NCBI GenBank assembly: GCA_964526475.1
Contig: CAZGKF010000036.1
Coordinates: 1 to 38,662 of the forward strand
Origin: CAYVTV01 sp964526475
Lineage (GTDB): Bacteria; Bacteroidota; Bacteroidia; Bacteroidales; GCA-2748055
Length of the DNA stretch: 38,662 bases
Direction of reading: 5' to 3'
Shown: positions 1-7,851 of the stretch, one piece after another
How positions within the stretch are numbered: position 1 is the stretch's first letter
Layout of the letters: every line of letters begins with the position of its first letter
Made by a program: the position numbers and the translations under genes
The notes under the pieces: model-generated
The model's input: only the letters and a program-made list of their open reading frames with translations
Databases searched by the model: none
Told to the model about the DNA's origin: nothing

Positions 1-57
1 GGCGAATTTGATGGAAAAAGAAGAAAAAGAGTACTTGTAAAAATAATAGGAGAATAA
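1..57 (+). CDS. 3' end of an unidentified gene (partial)
   Basis: The first frame is open from base 1 to a TAA at 55-57 and encodes an 18-residue basic tail, GEFDGKRRKRVLVKIIGE. The mix of basic and hydrophobic residues looks like a final beta strand of a protein rather than random frame, and the gene would converge on the helicase gene next door. The tail is somewhat like the end of a KOW-type (NusG/UpxY) domain, but 18 residues are too few to name a family. The gene starts outside the window. Confidence 0.35.
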   Translation, partial: GEFDGKRRKRVLVKIIGE

Positions 58-92
58 TAGGCCGCTCTGTTTTAAGAAACAAGAACATACTG

Positions 93-1505
93 TTAACTGA
101 AAAATTCTTCCGGAAAATTCACCAGGTAAAGTCTTTCAGACGCCCTGGTGATTGCTGTATATATCCACCTCAGGTATTCAACTGAAATCATTTCCCTCCT
201 GAAGAATCCCGGATCCACAAAAACCGCCTTCCATTGTCCTCCCTGGGCCTTATGGCAGGTAACAGCATAAGCGAACTTAACCTGCAGGGCATTAAAAAAA
301 GGATTCTCCCTTGTCTTGAGTATCTTAAGTTTCTTTGTTTTCTGATCTTCATATTCTTCCATAATGGAATAAAAAAGTTCTTTCTGGTTTTCCACAGACA
401 TAGAAGCTGTTTCCATAAAAAGTGTATCAAGAAATATCCTTGCATCTATTTCCATGCCATAATCAGTCATTTCCAGTGTAACATCAGCAAAACGGTAATT
501 ATATTCGCTATGGTACCGGTTGATACGAACAAGCCTTGCGATGTCTCCATTTGCAATAAAATCGGGAGATTTTTCAGCCATTGTCCAGAAATAATTATTT
601 TTTACGATCATCAGCATATCACCTTGTGATAATTCCTCCTCTCTCCACAGTATTTTATTTCTGATACCCTTATTAAAACTGATTGCCTGTTTATTAGAGC
701 GGCTTATTACAATTGTATTATCTATGCCAAATTGTTGATAACAATATTCTACATTTTCTGCCATTTCACTACCAGATATTCTTATTATATCTGAATATCC
801 ATTAAGTAAAAAGGAGGGGGGCTCCACCAGGCTGTTATCAATTTTCTGCCGGATGTTAGTAGCATTTAACAGAATCCCCGAATCCATGGCCTGTCTGACT
901 ACATCTTTTAGTATGAATTCATTTACCGTCAAACCCATACCTTCGAGATAATAGCTATCAAGAGCTGGTGATACAAATCGACCTACCGGCGGCAATTGTG
1001 CAGTATCTCCAATAAATATCAGTCTGCACTTTTCACCGGAAAACACATACTCAATTAAATCAGCAAGCAGGTTACCCGAACCAAAAATATTGTTTTCCTG
1101 ATTGCCATCGCCTATCATTGAAGCTTCATCGATAATAAACCATGTTTCTTTATGCAGATTCCGGTCAAGCACAAACTCTCCTAAACCATCCCTTCCGCTT
1201 TTCTGTCTGTAGATCTTTTTATGTATGGTAAATGCAGACTGGGAAGTATATAATGATAAAACTTTAGCTGCTCTGCCCGTTGGAGCTAACAGGACATTTC
1301 TTCTGCCATTTGCGAGTAAAGTTTTAACCAGAGAATTTACAACAGTAGTTTTCCCTGTCCCCGCAAATCCTTTAATAATGAAGATATTTTTATCTTTATA
1401 TGATAAAATAAAATCCGCCAGATCCTCCATCAGATCAATTTGACCGGGGGTAGGATCAACATCAAGATGATCATGTAATTGCTGAATTAATAATTTTTTC
1501 AACAT
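93..1505 (-). CDS. RecD-like ATP-dependent DNA helicase (superfamily 1)
   Basis: A 470-residue protein with superfamily 1 helicase motifs in order: Walker A GFAGTGKTT at 46-54, Walker B IIDEAS at 124-129, motif III GDTAQLPPVG at 166-175, and the C-terminal UvrD-like motifs VTCHKAQG at 415-422 and TAITRA at 450-455. This layout matches the short RecD/Pif1-like helicases common in Bacteroidota, which lack the long N-terminal extension of RecD2 and are not part of a RecBCD complex. It should unwind DNA during repair or fork restart in the cytoplasm. The ATG start is well placed, since Walker A begins about 45 residues in as usual. It is transcribed divergently from the next gene; no recB or recC lies nearby. 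The helicase call is firm, the exact subfamily less so. Confidence 0.9.
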   Translation of the reverse strand: MLKKLLIQQLHDHLDVDPTPGQIDLMEDLADFILSYKDKNIFIIKGFAGTGKTTVVNSLVKTLLANGRRNVLLAPTGRAAKVLSLYTSQSAFTIHKKIYRQKSGRDGLGEFVLDRNLHKETWFIIDEASMIGDGNQENNIFGSGNLLADLIEYVFSGEKCRLIFIGDTAQLPPVGRFVSPALDSYYLEGMGLTVNEFILKDVVRQAMDSGILLNATNIRQKIDNSLVEPPSFLLNGYSDIIRISGSEMAENVEYCYQQFGIDNTIVISRSNKQAISFNKGIRNKILWREEELSQGDMLMIVKNNYFWTMAEKSPDFIANGDIARLVRINRYHSEYNYRFADVTLEMTDYGMEIDARIFLDTLFMETASMSVENQKELFYSIMEEYEDQKTKKLKILKTRENPFFNALQVKFAYAVTCHKAQGGQWKAVFVDPGFFRREMISVEYLRWIYTAITRASERLYLVNFPEEFFS

Positions 1506-1554
1506 CCTTATAAAAGAAATGATAAATTTAAAATTTATAATTTGTTTTTTTTAC

Positions 1555-1562
1555 TAAATTTG
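1555..1562 (+). promoter_or_regulatory. Putative Bacteroidota -7 promoter box
   Basis: TAAATTTG matches the TAnnTTTG -7 consensus of Bacteroidota primary sigma promoters. It lies 34 bases before the ATG at 1597, in the 91-base gap between divergent genes. No convincing TTTG -33 box sits at the usual spacing, so this is a partial match. Confidence 0.35.
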
Positions 1563-1596
1563 TCGCACCTTCTAAAACATAATAAAAAAGAATCTA

Positions 1597-2235
1597 ATGA
1601 GAACAGTAATCCAAATCTTCCTGGTTATAGCCATCATCATTTTAGCCTTTCTTGTTTGGGAAAGTATTATGGCCCCTATCCGTTTTAATAAAGAAAGAGC
1701 TATCAGAGAAAGTGCCACTATCGAGAGATTGATACAAATACGTGAAGCACAAAGAGCATACAAGGACAAAAAGCTGAAATTTACTGCGAATTTTGACAGT
1801 CTGTTGAATTTCGTTAAAAATGACTCTTTCACCCTGATAAGAGCTATTGGTGAAATACCTGAAGAGCTTATTGACCAGACTAAAGATATCAGAAAAGCCA
1901 GGGAAATGGCTCTGAATGAAGGATTAATTAAAAGAGAAACTACAAAAGTAAGTGTCCTTGACTCCTTATTCGGAAAAAGCTTCCCTGTTGATTCTCTTCG
2001 TTTTGTACCATTTACCAACAAGGTTGAGTTTGACATGATTGCGGATGAATATGAATCTTCTACAAGTCTTGTAATTCAGGTTCTGGAGGTTTCAGTTCTA
2101 TATAAAGATCTGCTTTTTGGTCTAAATCCTCAGCTTGTTATTAATTATGCTGAGCAGAGAAAAAAAATCACCAGGTTTCCCGGACTTAAATTCGGATCAT
2201 TAAGCGAAGGGACACTAACCGGAAACTGGGAATAG
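1597..2235 (+). CDS. Single-pass membrane protein of unknown function
   Basis: A 212-residue protein with one N-terminal hydrophobic segment (about residues 5-25) followed by a charged, probably helical stretch (about 30-60) and a mixed alpha/beta remainder. The short N-terminus before the membrane segment suggests an anchored protein with its bulk outside the cytoplasmic membrane, though orientation is inferred. I recognise no enzyme motif. Its TAG is followed immediately by the ATG of the DUF3822 gene with no spacer, so the two are very likely co-translated and part of one operon with rsmD. It resembles uncharacterised proteins encoded beside DUF3822 genes in Bacteroidales; that recollection is not checked. 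Confidence 0.75.
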   Translation: MRTVIQIFLVIAIIILAFLVWESIMAPIRFNKERAIRESATIERLIQIREAQRAYKDKKLKFTANFDSLLNFVKNDSFTLIRAIGEIPEELIDQTKDIRKAREMALNEGLIKRETTKVSVLDSLFGKSFPVDSLRFVPFTNKVEFDMIADEYESSTSLVIQVLEVSVLYKDLLFGLNPQLVINYAEQRKKITRFPGLKFGSLSEGTLTGNWE

Positions 2236-2925
2236 ATGCCTTTTATAAATCTTCAACCGGAATCAGTTTCTTTAAAGAATACCCTTTTGCAAATAAAGAA
2301 AAGTGATTCCGGGAAAGTTTTTGTTTTTGCCGATAGCCTGAAATTTACATTAATCCCATTTATTTTTTATTCCAAAGAATTAAGAGATCAATATTTTACC
2401 TTTGCCCACAAGCTGGAAGATGATGAAATTATTCTTGAAAATGAAGCCATTAAAGGAAAATATATTATTCTGTTTTCCATAAAACGGGATTTAATAAATA
2501 ATATAGAATTCAGTTTCCCGGATGCTGAGATATTTCATTTTACAACAGTTCTTTCATCACGGATTATAGAAGCCCCGATTGACAATTCTATTGTTTTAAT
2601 AAACAGACAGAAAGACCATTTCTATCTCCTGATAAGGAGGAAAAATGAGATCGTATTGCTGAATTCATACAAAATAAATCATGTCAATGACATTTGTTAT
2701 TATATCCTTAACGGATTACGCGAGGCTGTCCTAAAACCAAATCACACAACTATATGGTATTCAGGCAGGATGAAGAGAGAAGACAAATTAATTGATATTC
2801 TGCAGAAATACACTCTAAAAGTAGAAAAACTTCCTGATTTGGACCCTGCATCTGAATATAATCCGATTTGTAATTATTTTCAGTTTCATCAAACCGAAAA
2901 TACCATTGAGAATAATCAGCGGTAA
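2236..2925 (+). CDS. DUF3822 family protein
   Basis: A 229-residue protein with no signal peptide or membrane segment. Length, the alternating beta-strand pattern (for example IVLINRQKDHFYLLIRR) and position directly before rsmD all fit DUF3822, a Bacteroidota family of unknown function whose fold is thought to recall actin/ASKHA-type ATPases; the fold statement is from memory. It begins at the base after the preceding stop and its last 20 bases overlap the start of rsmD in another frame, which points to translational coupling. A role linked to rRNA modification or ribosome assembly is only a guess from the neighbourhood. Confidence 0.75.
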   Translation: MPFINLQPESVSLKNTLLQIKKSDSGKVFVFADSLKFTLIPFIFYSKELRDQYFTFAHKLEDDEIILENEAIKGKYIILFSIKRDLINNIEFSFPDAEIFHFTTVLSSRIIEAPIDNSIVLINRQKDHFYLLIRRKNEIVLLNSYKINHVNDICYYILNGLREAVLKPNHTTIWYSGRMKREDKLIDILQKYTLKVEKLPDLDPASEYNPICNYFQFHQTENTIENNQR

Positions 2926-3463
2926 ATACAAAGGTAAACATCTCTATCCTCCACGGAATCTCAATGCCCGACCTACTACTGATTTCGCCAAATCAGGTCT
3001 GTTTAATATAATCTCCAACTATTTTGAATTTAATAAAATTGAAGTTCTTGATCTTTTCTCAGGAACCGGTAGCATTGGCTTTGAATTTGCTTCAAGAGAA
3101 GCGGAATATGTGGAACTGGTGGAACAAAACATAATTCATTATAATTTTATCCAAAAAACCATTGAGAGCTTGAGCATACATAATGCAAAAGCTATTAAAA
3201 CGAATGCTTTTCATTATCTATCCCGAATAAAAAGAAAATTTGACATTATCTTTGCTGACCCTCCTTATAATCTGGAAAATATAGAAAGCCTCCCTGAAAT
3301 TATATTCAAAAATCAAATTCTGAAAAATAAGGGATGGTTTATAATAGAACATTCCCGCGATCATGATTTTTCAACCTTCCCCTACTATTCTAGCACTCGA
3401 AATTACGGGAATGTAAGGTTTAGTTTTTTTTCATATTTTTTATTGGATTCATGCGCTAATTAA
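2906..3463 (+). CDS. rsmD: 16S rRNA (guanine(966)-N2)-methyltransferase RsmD
   Basis: A 185-residue class I SAM-dependent methyltransferase. It opens with the RsmD signature MRIISGKYKG, has the SAM-binding motif LDLFSGTGSIGFEFA (about 48-62) and the N6/N2-type catalytic motif DPPY at 118-121. RsmD methylates G966 of 16S rRNA in the assembled small subunit. The start is a TTG, because the signature begins exactly there and no ATG fits; it lies 20 bases inside the upstream gene, so translation is probably coupled. Length matches the family (about 180-200). Neighbouring coaD, often linked elsewhere, is absent. Confidence 0.93.
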   Translation: MRIISGKYKGKHLYPPRNLNARPTTDFAKSGLFNIISNYFEFNKIEVLDLFSGTGSIGFEFASREAEYVELVEQNIIHYNFIQKTIESLSIHNAKAIKTNAFHYLSRIKRKFDIIFADPPYNLENIESLPEIIFKNQILKNKGWFIIEHSRDHDFSTFPYYSSTRNYGNVRFSFFSYFLLDSCAN

Positions 3464-3475
3464 AAACACTTTTTT

Positions 3476-3483
3476 TATATTTG
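3476..3483 (+). promoter_or_regulatory. Putative -7 promoter box for the TPP-riboswitch transcript
   Basis: TATATTTG is a full match to TAnnTTTG and lies 13 bases after the rsmD stop and about 20 before the riboswitch. That is where a promoter is needed to make the riboswitch leader. No TTTG -33 box is seen at good spacing. Confidence 0.4.
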
Positions 3484-3503
3484 CGATGAAGATGTAAAGT
3501 TTT

Positions 3504-3592
3504 TCTCACTAAGGGGGTGCCTTAACAAAACGGGCTGAGATCATACCCTTAGAACCTGATCCGGGTAATTCCGGCGAAGGGATAAAGTATGA
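3504..3592 (+). ncRNA. TPP riboswitch (THI element)
   Basis: The conserved core is present in order: GGGGGTGCC (3513-3521), CTGAGA (3535-3540), ACCC (3545-3548), ACCTGAT (3554-3560), a CCGG-gtaatt-CCGG hairpin (3561-3574) and GCGAAGGGA (3574-3582). These are the signature pieces of the thiamin pyrophosphate aptamer, which shuts off expression when TPP is plentiful. The receptor ATG is about 30 bases further on. I see no terminator hairpin with a T-run in between, so control may act on translation initiation. The outer P1 helix is weak by eye and the boundaries are approximate. Confidence 0.95.
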
Positions 3593-3621
3593 AACAGTTT
3601 ATAACATATTAATTCTTAATC

Positions 3622-6045
3622 ATGAAGCATGTACTCTTCGTACTTGCCTGGATATTTTTTAGCTGCCAGGTGAGTTCTCAGTTATTTACATTTTCCGGCA
3701 GTGTTGCAACCGGAGAAGGTCTTCCCCTGGCAGGAGCAAATATATGGTTTGATAATACATATATTGGGGCAGTCAGCAATCTGAAAGGGGATTTCAAAAT
3801 TAAAAATATACCTGCCGGAAAATATTCAGTTAATATCTCTTTTCTGGGTTATGAAACATTCAGGAAGGAAATAACTCTTGATAAAGACCTTCACTTTATC
3901 TGCCAACTGAAAGAATCAATTGTAATGGGAGAGGAAGTGGTAATAACTGCTATCAGGGCAGGACAAAAAGACCCCATAGCTTTTACAAATATCTCCGGGG
4001 AGGAAATTGCAAGAAAAAATTCCGGAAAAGATATCCCCTACCTTTTATCCTTAACACCATCGCTTGTTTCCTCATCTGAAGCCGGAAATGGAATTGGATA
4101 TTCCGGATTCAGAATAAGAGGAACTGATGCAAACAGAATAAATATTACAGTTAACGGAGTTCCATTAAACGATTCAGAATCACACGGCGTATGGTGGATT
4201 AATATGCCTGATCTTGCATCATCAGTCCGGAATATGCAGATCCAAAGAGGTGTAGGAACCTCCTCAAATGGAGCAGCTGCATTTGGAGCTAGTGTGAACA
4301 TCCAAACCCTGGCAATGAATGCTGAACCATACGCAGAAATATCAGGCTCTGTTGGATCATACAATACAGGGAAAAGAACTATTTGTCTTGGCACCGGATT
4401 AGTCCAAAACAAATTTACCCTGGATATGCGTCTGTCATCCATTCATTCCGACGGCTATATAGACAGAGCTACATCTGACCTCAACAGCTATCATATTTCT
4501 GCAGGTTGGCATACTTCAAAAAGCAGATTAAAGATCATAACCTTTTCAGGAAATGAAAAAACTTACCAGGCCTGGGATGGAGTATCTTCCACAATATTAG
4601 ATTCAGCAAGAACATATAATGGCCTTGGGAAATACATTGATGTAAATGGGCAGGAAAAATTCTATGATAATCAAACGGATAATTATAAGCAGGAGCACTA
4701 CCAGATTCATTTTTCGAAGGATATTTCCAGGAATCTCATAATGAATACGGCTTTGCACTATACCAGGGGTGCCGGTTATTACGAACAATACAAAGAAAAA
4801 GTCAAATTTTCCAACTATGAATTACCTCCTTTAATAATCGGAGATGAAACGATTACCCGTACAGACCTCATACGCAGAAAATGGTTAGATAATAACTTTT
4901 ATGGAACAGTATTTTCAGTAATATGGAAACCGGGGAAAATTGACGGAATACTTGGAGGAGGCTGGAATATCTATTACGGTGATCATTTCGGGGATATAAT
5001 CTGGGCAAGATATGCAGGAAATACTGAAAATAAGTACCGGTGGTATGAAAACAAAGGTGAAAAAAGGGATTTTAACTTGTATTCAAAAATAATATTTAAG
5101 CTTACAGACAGGCTTCGTCTTTATTCTGATATCCAGATGAGAGGTATATATTACCAAATTAAAGGCATAGATGATGACCTAAGAGACATCTCACAAAATC
5201 ACGAATTTCTTTTCTTTAATCCAAAATTTGGATGGAACTATGATATAGATAATAATCAAAGATTATTTTTTTCATTTTCTGTGGCAAACAGGGAACCCAA
5301 CCGAAGTAACTTTACCGATGCAAAACCAGGCACTCCCGCTCCATTGCATGAAACATTATATGACTATGAGGCAGGTTATGGTTTCCGTACAAGAAACTGG
5401 TCAACTGATATTAATTATTATTATATGAATTACCATAATCAACTTATACTTACAGGAGAAATAAATGATGTGGGAGCTCCCATAATGACAAATGCAAGAA
5501 GCAGCTATAGGACTGGAATTGAATTTACCAATGTCGTAAATCTACATCCCAGATTAAAATGGAGCTCTAATCTTACCGTGAGTCAAAATAAAATAAGAGA
5601 CCTGGATATTTATGTTGACAACTGGAGTTATTGGGATGACCCTGATAATGAGCCTTTTCAATATGTTGCCAATGAGGGCACAACAACTATCGGTTTTTCT
5701 CCATCAGTAACAGGCGCAAGTTTCTTAAGTTATCAAATGTTTGATTTTTTATGGATTGAACTCCAATCAAAATATGTTGGCAAACAATATATAGATAACT
5801 CCGCATCGGAAAAACGAATGCTTTCACCCTATTTCATTAACGATCTGTATATCTTCAGCCAGTTAAATAATCGATATAATAAATCCATTGATATTTCTGT
5901 TTCTTTACAGAATATCCTGAACCATAAATACTCGTCCAATGCATGGGTATATCGGTATTACGAGGGTGGTAATGAAAAAATTCTTGATGGGTATTTCCCA
6001 CAGGCTGGCACTCATTTCCTGGCTTCCCTGAGTCTGAAATTCTGA
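3622..6045 (+). CDS. TonB-dependent outer-membrane receptor, probably for thiamin or a thiamin precursor
   Basis: An 807-residue protein with a signal peptide (about 1-20, ending CQVSSQ), a carboxypeptidase-D regulatory-like domain (about 21-95, motif PLAGANIWF...GY), a plug domain (about 115-230, with FRIRGTDANRINITVNGVPLND) and a beta-barrel to the end, closing on the typical aromatic SLSLKF. It should move a substrate across the outer membrane using TonB-ExbBD energy. The substrate is inferred from the TPP riboswitch about 30 bases upstream: thiamin-regulated receptors of this kind are known in Bacteroides. No inner-membrane thiamin transporter (pnuT) or thiamin kinase follows here. There is no SusD partner, so a glycan-uptake role is unlikely. 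Confidence 0.92.
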   Translation: MKHVLFVLAWIFFSCQVSSQLFTFSGSVATGEGLPLAGANIWFDNTYIGAVSNLKGDFKIKNIPAGKYSVNISFLGYETFRKEITLDKDLHFICQLKESIVMGEEVVITAIRAGQKDPIAFTNISGEEIARKNSGKDIPYLLSLTPSLVSSSEAGNGIGYSGFRIRGTDANRINITVNGVPLNDSESHGVWWINMPDLASSVRNMQIQRGVGTSSNGAAAFGASVNIQTLAMNAEPYAEISGSVGSYNTGKRTICLGTGLVQNKFTLDMRLSSIHSDGYIDRATSDLNSYHISAGWHTSKSRLKIITFSGNEKTYQAWDGVSSTILDSARTYNGLGKYIDVNGQEKFYDNQTDNYKQEHYQIHFSKDISRNLIMNTALHYTRGAGYYEQYKEKVKFSNYELPPLIIGDETITRTDLIRRKWLDNNFYGTVFSVIWKPGKIDGILGGGWNIYYGDHFGDIIWARYAGNTENKYRWYENKGEKRDFNLYSKIIFKLTDRLRLYSDIQMRGIYYQIKGIDDDLRDISQNHEFLFFNPKFGWNYDIDNNQRLFFSFSVANREPNRSNFTDAKPGTPAPLHETLYDYEAGYGFRTRNWSTDINYYYMNYHNQLILTGEINDVGAPIMTNARSSYRTGIEFTNVVNLHPRLKWSSNLTVSQNKIRDLDIYVDNWSYWDDPDNEPFQYVANEGTTTIGFSPSVTGASFLSYQMFDFLWIELQSKYVGKQYIDNSASEKRMLSPYFINDLYIFSQLNNRYNKSIDISVSLQNILNHKYSSNAWVYRYYEGGNEKILDGYFPQAGTHFLASLSLKF

Positions 6046-6108
6046 GTATAATATTGTTTAAATTTGTAAAAATATACTTACATTTTGTCACATTAATTTA
6101 AAGGTATT

Positions 6109-6627
6109 ATGAAAGATCCTATTCAAACGAATCTTCCGGGTTTCGCTATTAAATGGGCAGAAAAAAAAGATGTTCTGCTTATTAAAAAGCTTATTTATGA
6201 ATTAGCTGTATATGAAAAACTTACACATGAAGTTGTTACAACAGAAGAAAATCTGGAGAAATATCTTTTTGGTGATAAAAAAATTGCAGAGGTGCTTATT
6301 GGTTATTTAGCGGATGAACCTGTGGGATTTGCCCTGTTCTTTCATAATTTCTCAACATTTATTGGCAAGCCGGGTATTTATCTGGAGGATCTTTATGTAA
6401 GGGAACAATATCGGGGTAGAGGATATGGGAAAGCATTGCTGACCTATCTTGCAAAAATTACCGTTGAAAGAAACTGTGGGCGTCTTGAATGGGCAGTACT
6501 TGACTGGAACAAACCTTCCATAGATTTTTACGTTTCACTCGGTGCAAATCTATTAAATGAATGGGTAATAAACAGGGTTTCTGGAGAATCGCTTAGGAGA
6601 TTGGCTGAAATGTTCCATGAGAACTGA
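6109..6627 (+). CDS. GNAT family N-acetyltransferase (diamine acetyltransferase-like)
   Basis: A 172-residue protein with the GNAT fold. The acetyl-CoA pyrophosphate loop is clear: YLEDLYVREQ then YRGRGYGKAL (101-110), matching Q/R-x-x-G-x-G/A. The following RLEWAVLDWNKPSIDFYVSLGA is typical of the spermidine/spermine acetyltransferase-like branch, so an amine or amino-acid substrate is plausible but not shown. It is cytoplasmic, with no signal or membrane segment. It lies 63 bases after the receptor gene with an AT-rich spacer that may hold its own promoter, and it converges with the next gene. Confidence 0.88.
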   Translation: MKDPIQTNLPGFAIKWAEKKDVLLIKKLIYELAVYEKLTHEVVTTEENLEKYLFGDKKIAEVLIGYLADEPVGFALFFHNFSTFIGKPGIYLEDLYVREQYRGRGYGKALLTYLAKITVERNCGRLEWAVLDWNKPSIDFYVSLGANLLNEWVINRVSGESLRRLAEMFHEN

Positions 6628-6691
6628 TAAAATCAATTATACATATTATCACAGGCACAAAGAACTCAAGATATTTGCGGCAAATCGAATG

Positions 6692-7375
6692 TTATAGTAT
6701 GCCATTCTGAAAAACTGAAAGTAATGACTCTTCTGTATATCTGAATCTGTTATTTTTGAAATACTGACTTAAATCATATCCATTCTCATTAAAAAGTTGG
6801 GCAACTCTTTTTGAGTTCTGTGGTAAAAGTATGAGTGGATTGTCTTCAAATTGAACAAAGAACATTTCTGGCTTCTTAATAAATGACGGAGGTATATAAT
6901 CATCGTATCCACTTGAGGGTATTTTTTCCGGCTGGTAAGAAACAGGTCTTTTTACAAACAGATTACATGTACCGTTGTATAACTCTATAAAATATCCTTT
7001 ATTTAAATTCCCTTTTTCAACATAGGTAAGGTATCTATACTTTTCAGAATTTAATAAAATGCTGTCGACAGTTTCTTTGTTTCTGATAATTAAAAATTCT
7101 TCTGTATTATCAGATTTCATTTCCATCTCGTCAAAGCAATTATTGTATCTAAGCTGCATAAAGGAAGTGGCGGCTTTTCCTGCCTGATATACAACAGCAT
7201 CAGAGAATTCAGAATTATAATAAGGAGACCCGCTTACAGATCTCAGAAAGCTGTCTCGCCGTCTGGCATCCAGATATTCATTATAAAAACCTGAAAGATC
7301 CTGCTGGCAAAAAACATCAGCAGGCATACATAAGTAAATTGATATCAGGATAAATAGTGTTTTCATAATAATCAT
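6692..7375 (-). CDS. Exported protein of unknown function
   Basis: A 227-residue protein that begins with a signal peptide (hydrophobic LFILISIYLCMPADVFC, about residues 6-23), so it is periplasmic or surface-exposed. A cysteine lies near the end of that segment, but the sequence around it is not a good lipobox. The mature part is rich in Tyr, Asn and Phe and has no motif I recognise. The first ATG is followed three codons later by a second (7366), which could be the real start. It stands alone between a convergent and a divergent neighbour. Confidence 0.7.
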   Translation of the reverse strand: MIIMKTLFILISIYLCMPADVFCQQDLSGFYNEYLDARRRDSFLRSVSGSPYYNSEFSDAVVYQAGKAATSFMQLRYNNCFDEMEMKSDNTEEFLIIRNKETVDSILLNSEKYRYLTYVEKGNLNKGYFIELYNGTCNLFVKRPVSYQPEKIPSSGYDDYIPPSFIKKPEMFFVQFEDNPLILLPQNSKRVAQLFNENGYDLSQYFKNNRFRYTEESLLSVFQNGIL

Positions 7376-7851
7376 CTTTAAACATTTTAATGATTATGCT
7401 ATCTTTAATATGCAAAAGTTAAACCAATAGTATATAAAAGGAAATTAATATCTCAAATATATTAAATTTTATTATTATATGTACCGAATTATGAGCTTCT
7501 GTAAATTCAATCCGAAAGATAATTTTTAAAATGCTGTGAGATTAATTGATATTTTCTGCTTAAATAGATCTTTTACGAGTAAACTCCCAATGGTTAAAAC
7601 TGATTCAATAATCATATTTTCCTGATATCATTTACGAGCCACCTTATCTGAAAATAATTGATTTTTCAGATCATTTTTTAGTCAAAGTCGTTATGATTCA
7701 TATTTTTCGCAAATCATTTCTGCATTTTTTTCTAAAAAATATCCTTTCTTTTAAAGAATTTGAATTAGTTTTATAGAAATATATTAACATACATTATTCA
7801 ATACCAATATATTACATTTAGCCGCACAAGCAGTTAAGATTATTATAAAAA
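7376..7851. other. Non-coding gap between divergent genes
   Basis: These 476 AT-rich bases lie between the start of the exported-protein gene and the start of the MASE1 sensor kinase, so they must hold both promoters. A TACATTTA (7813-7820) close to the -7 consensus lies about 32 bases before the kinase start. I see no hairpin with a T-run, no repeat pair and no open frame worth reporting. Confidence 0.5.

Noticed and set aside
4038..4442. Open frame of 134 codons antisense to the TonB receptor gene
   Set aside because: It lies wholly inside a clear receptor coding region, has no family resemblance and only mirrors the codon pattern of the other strand.
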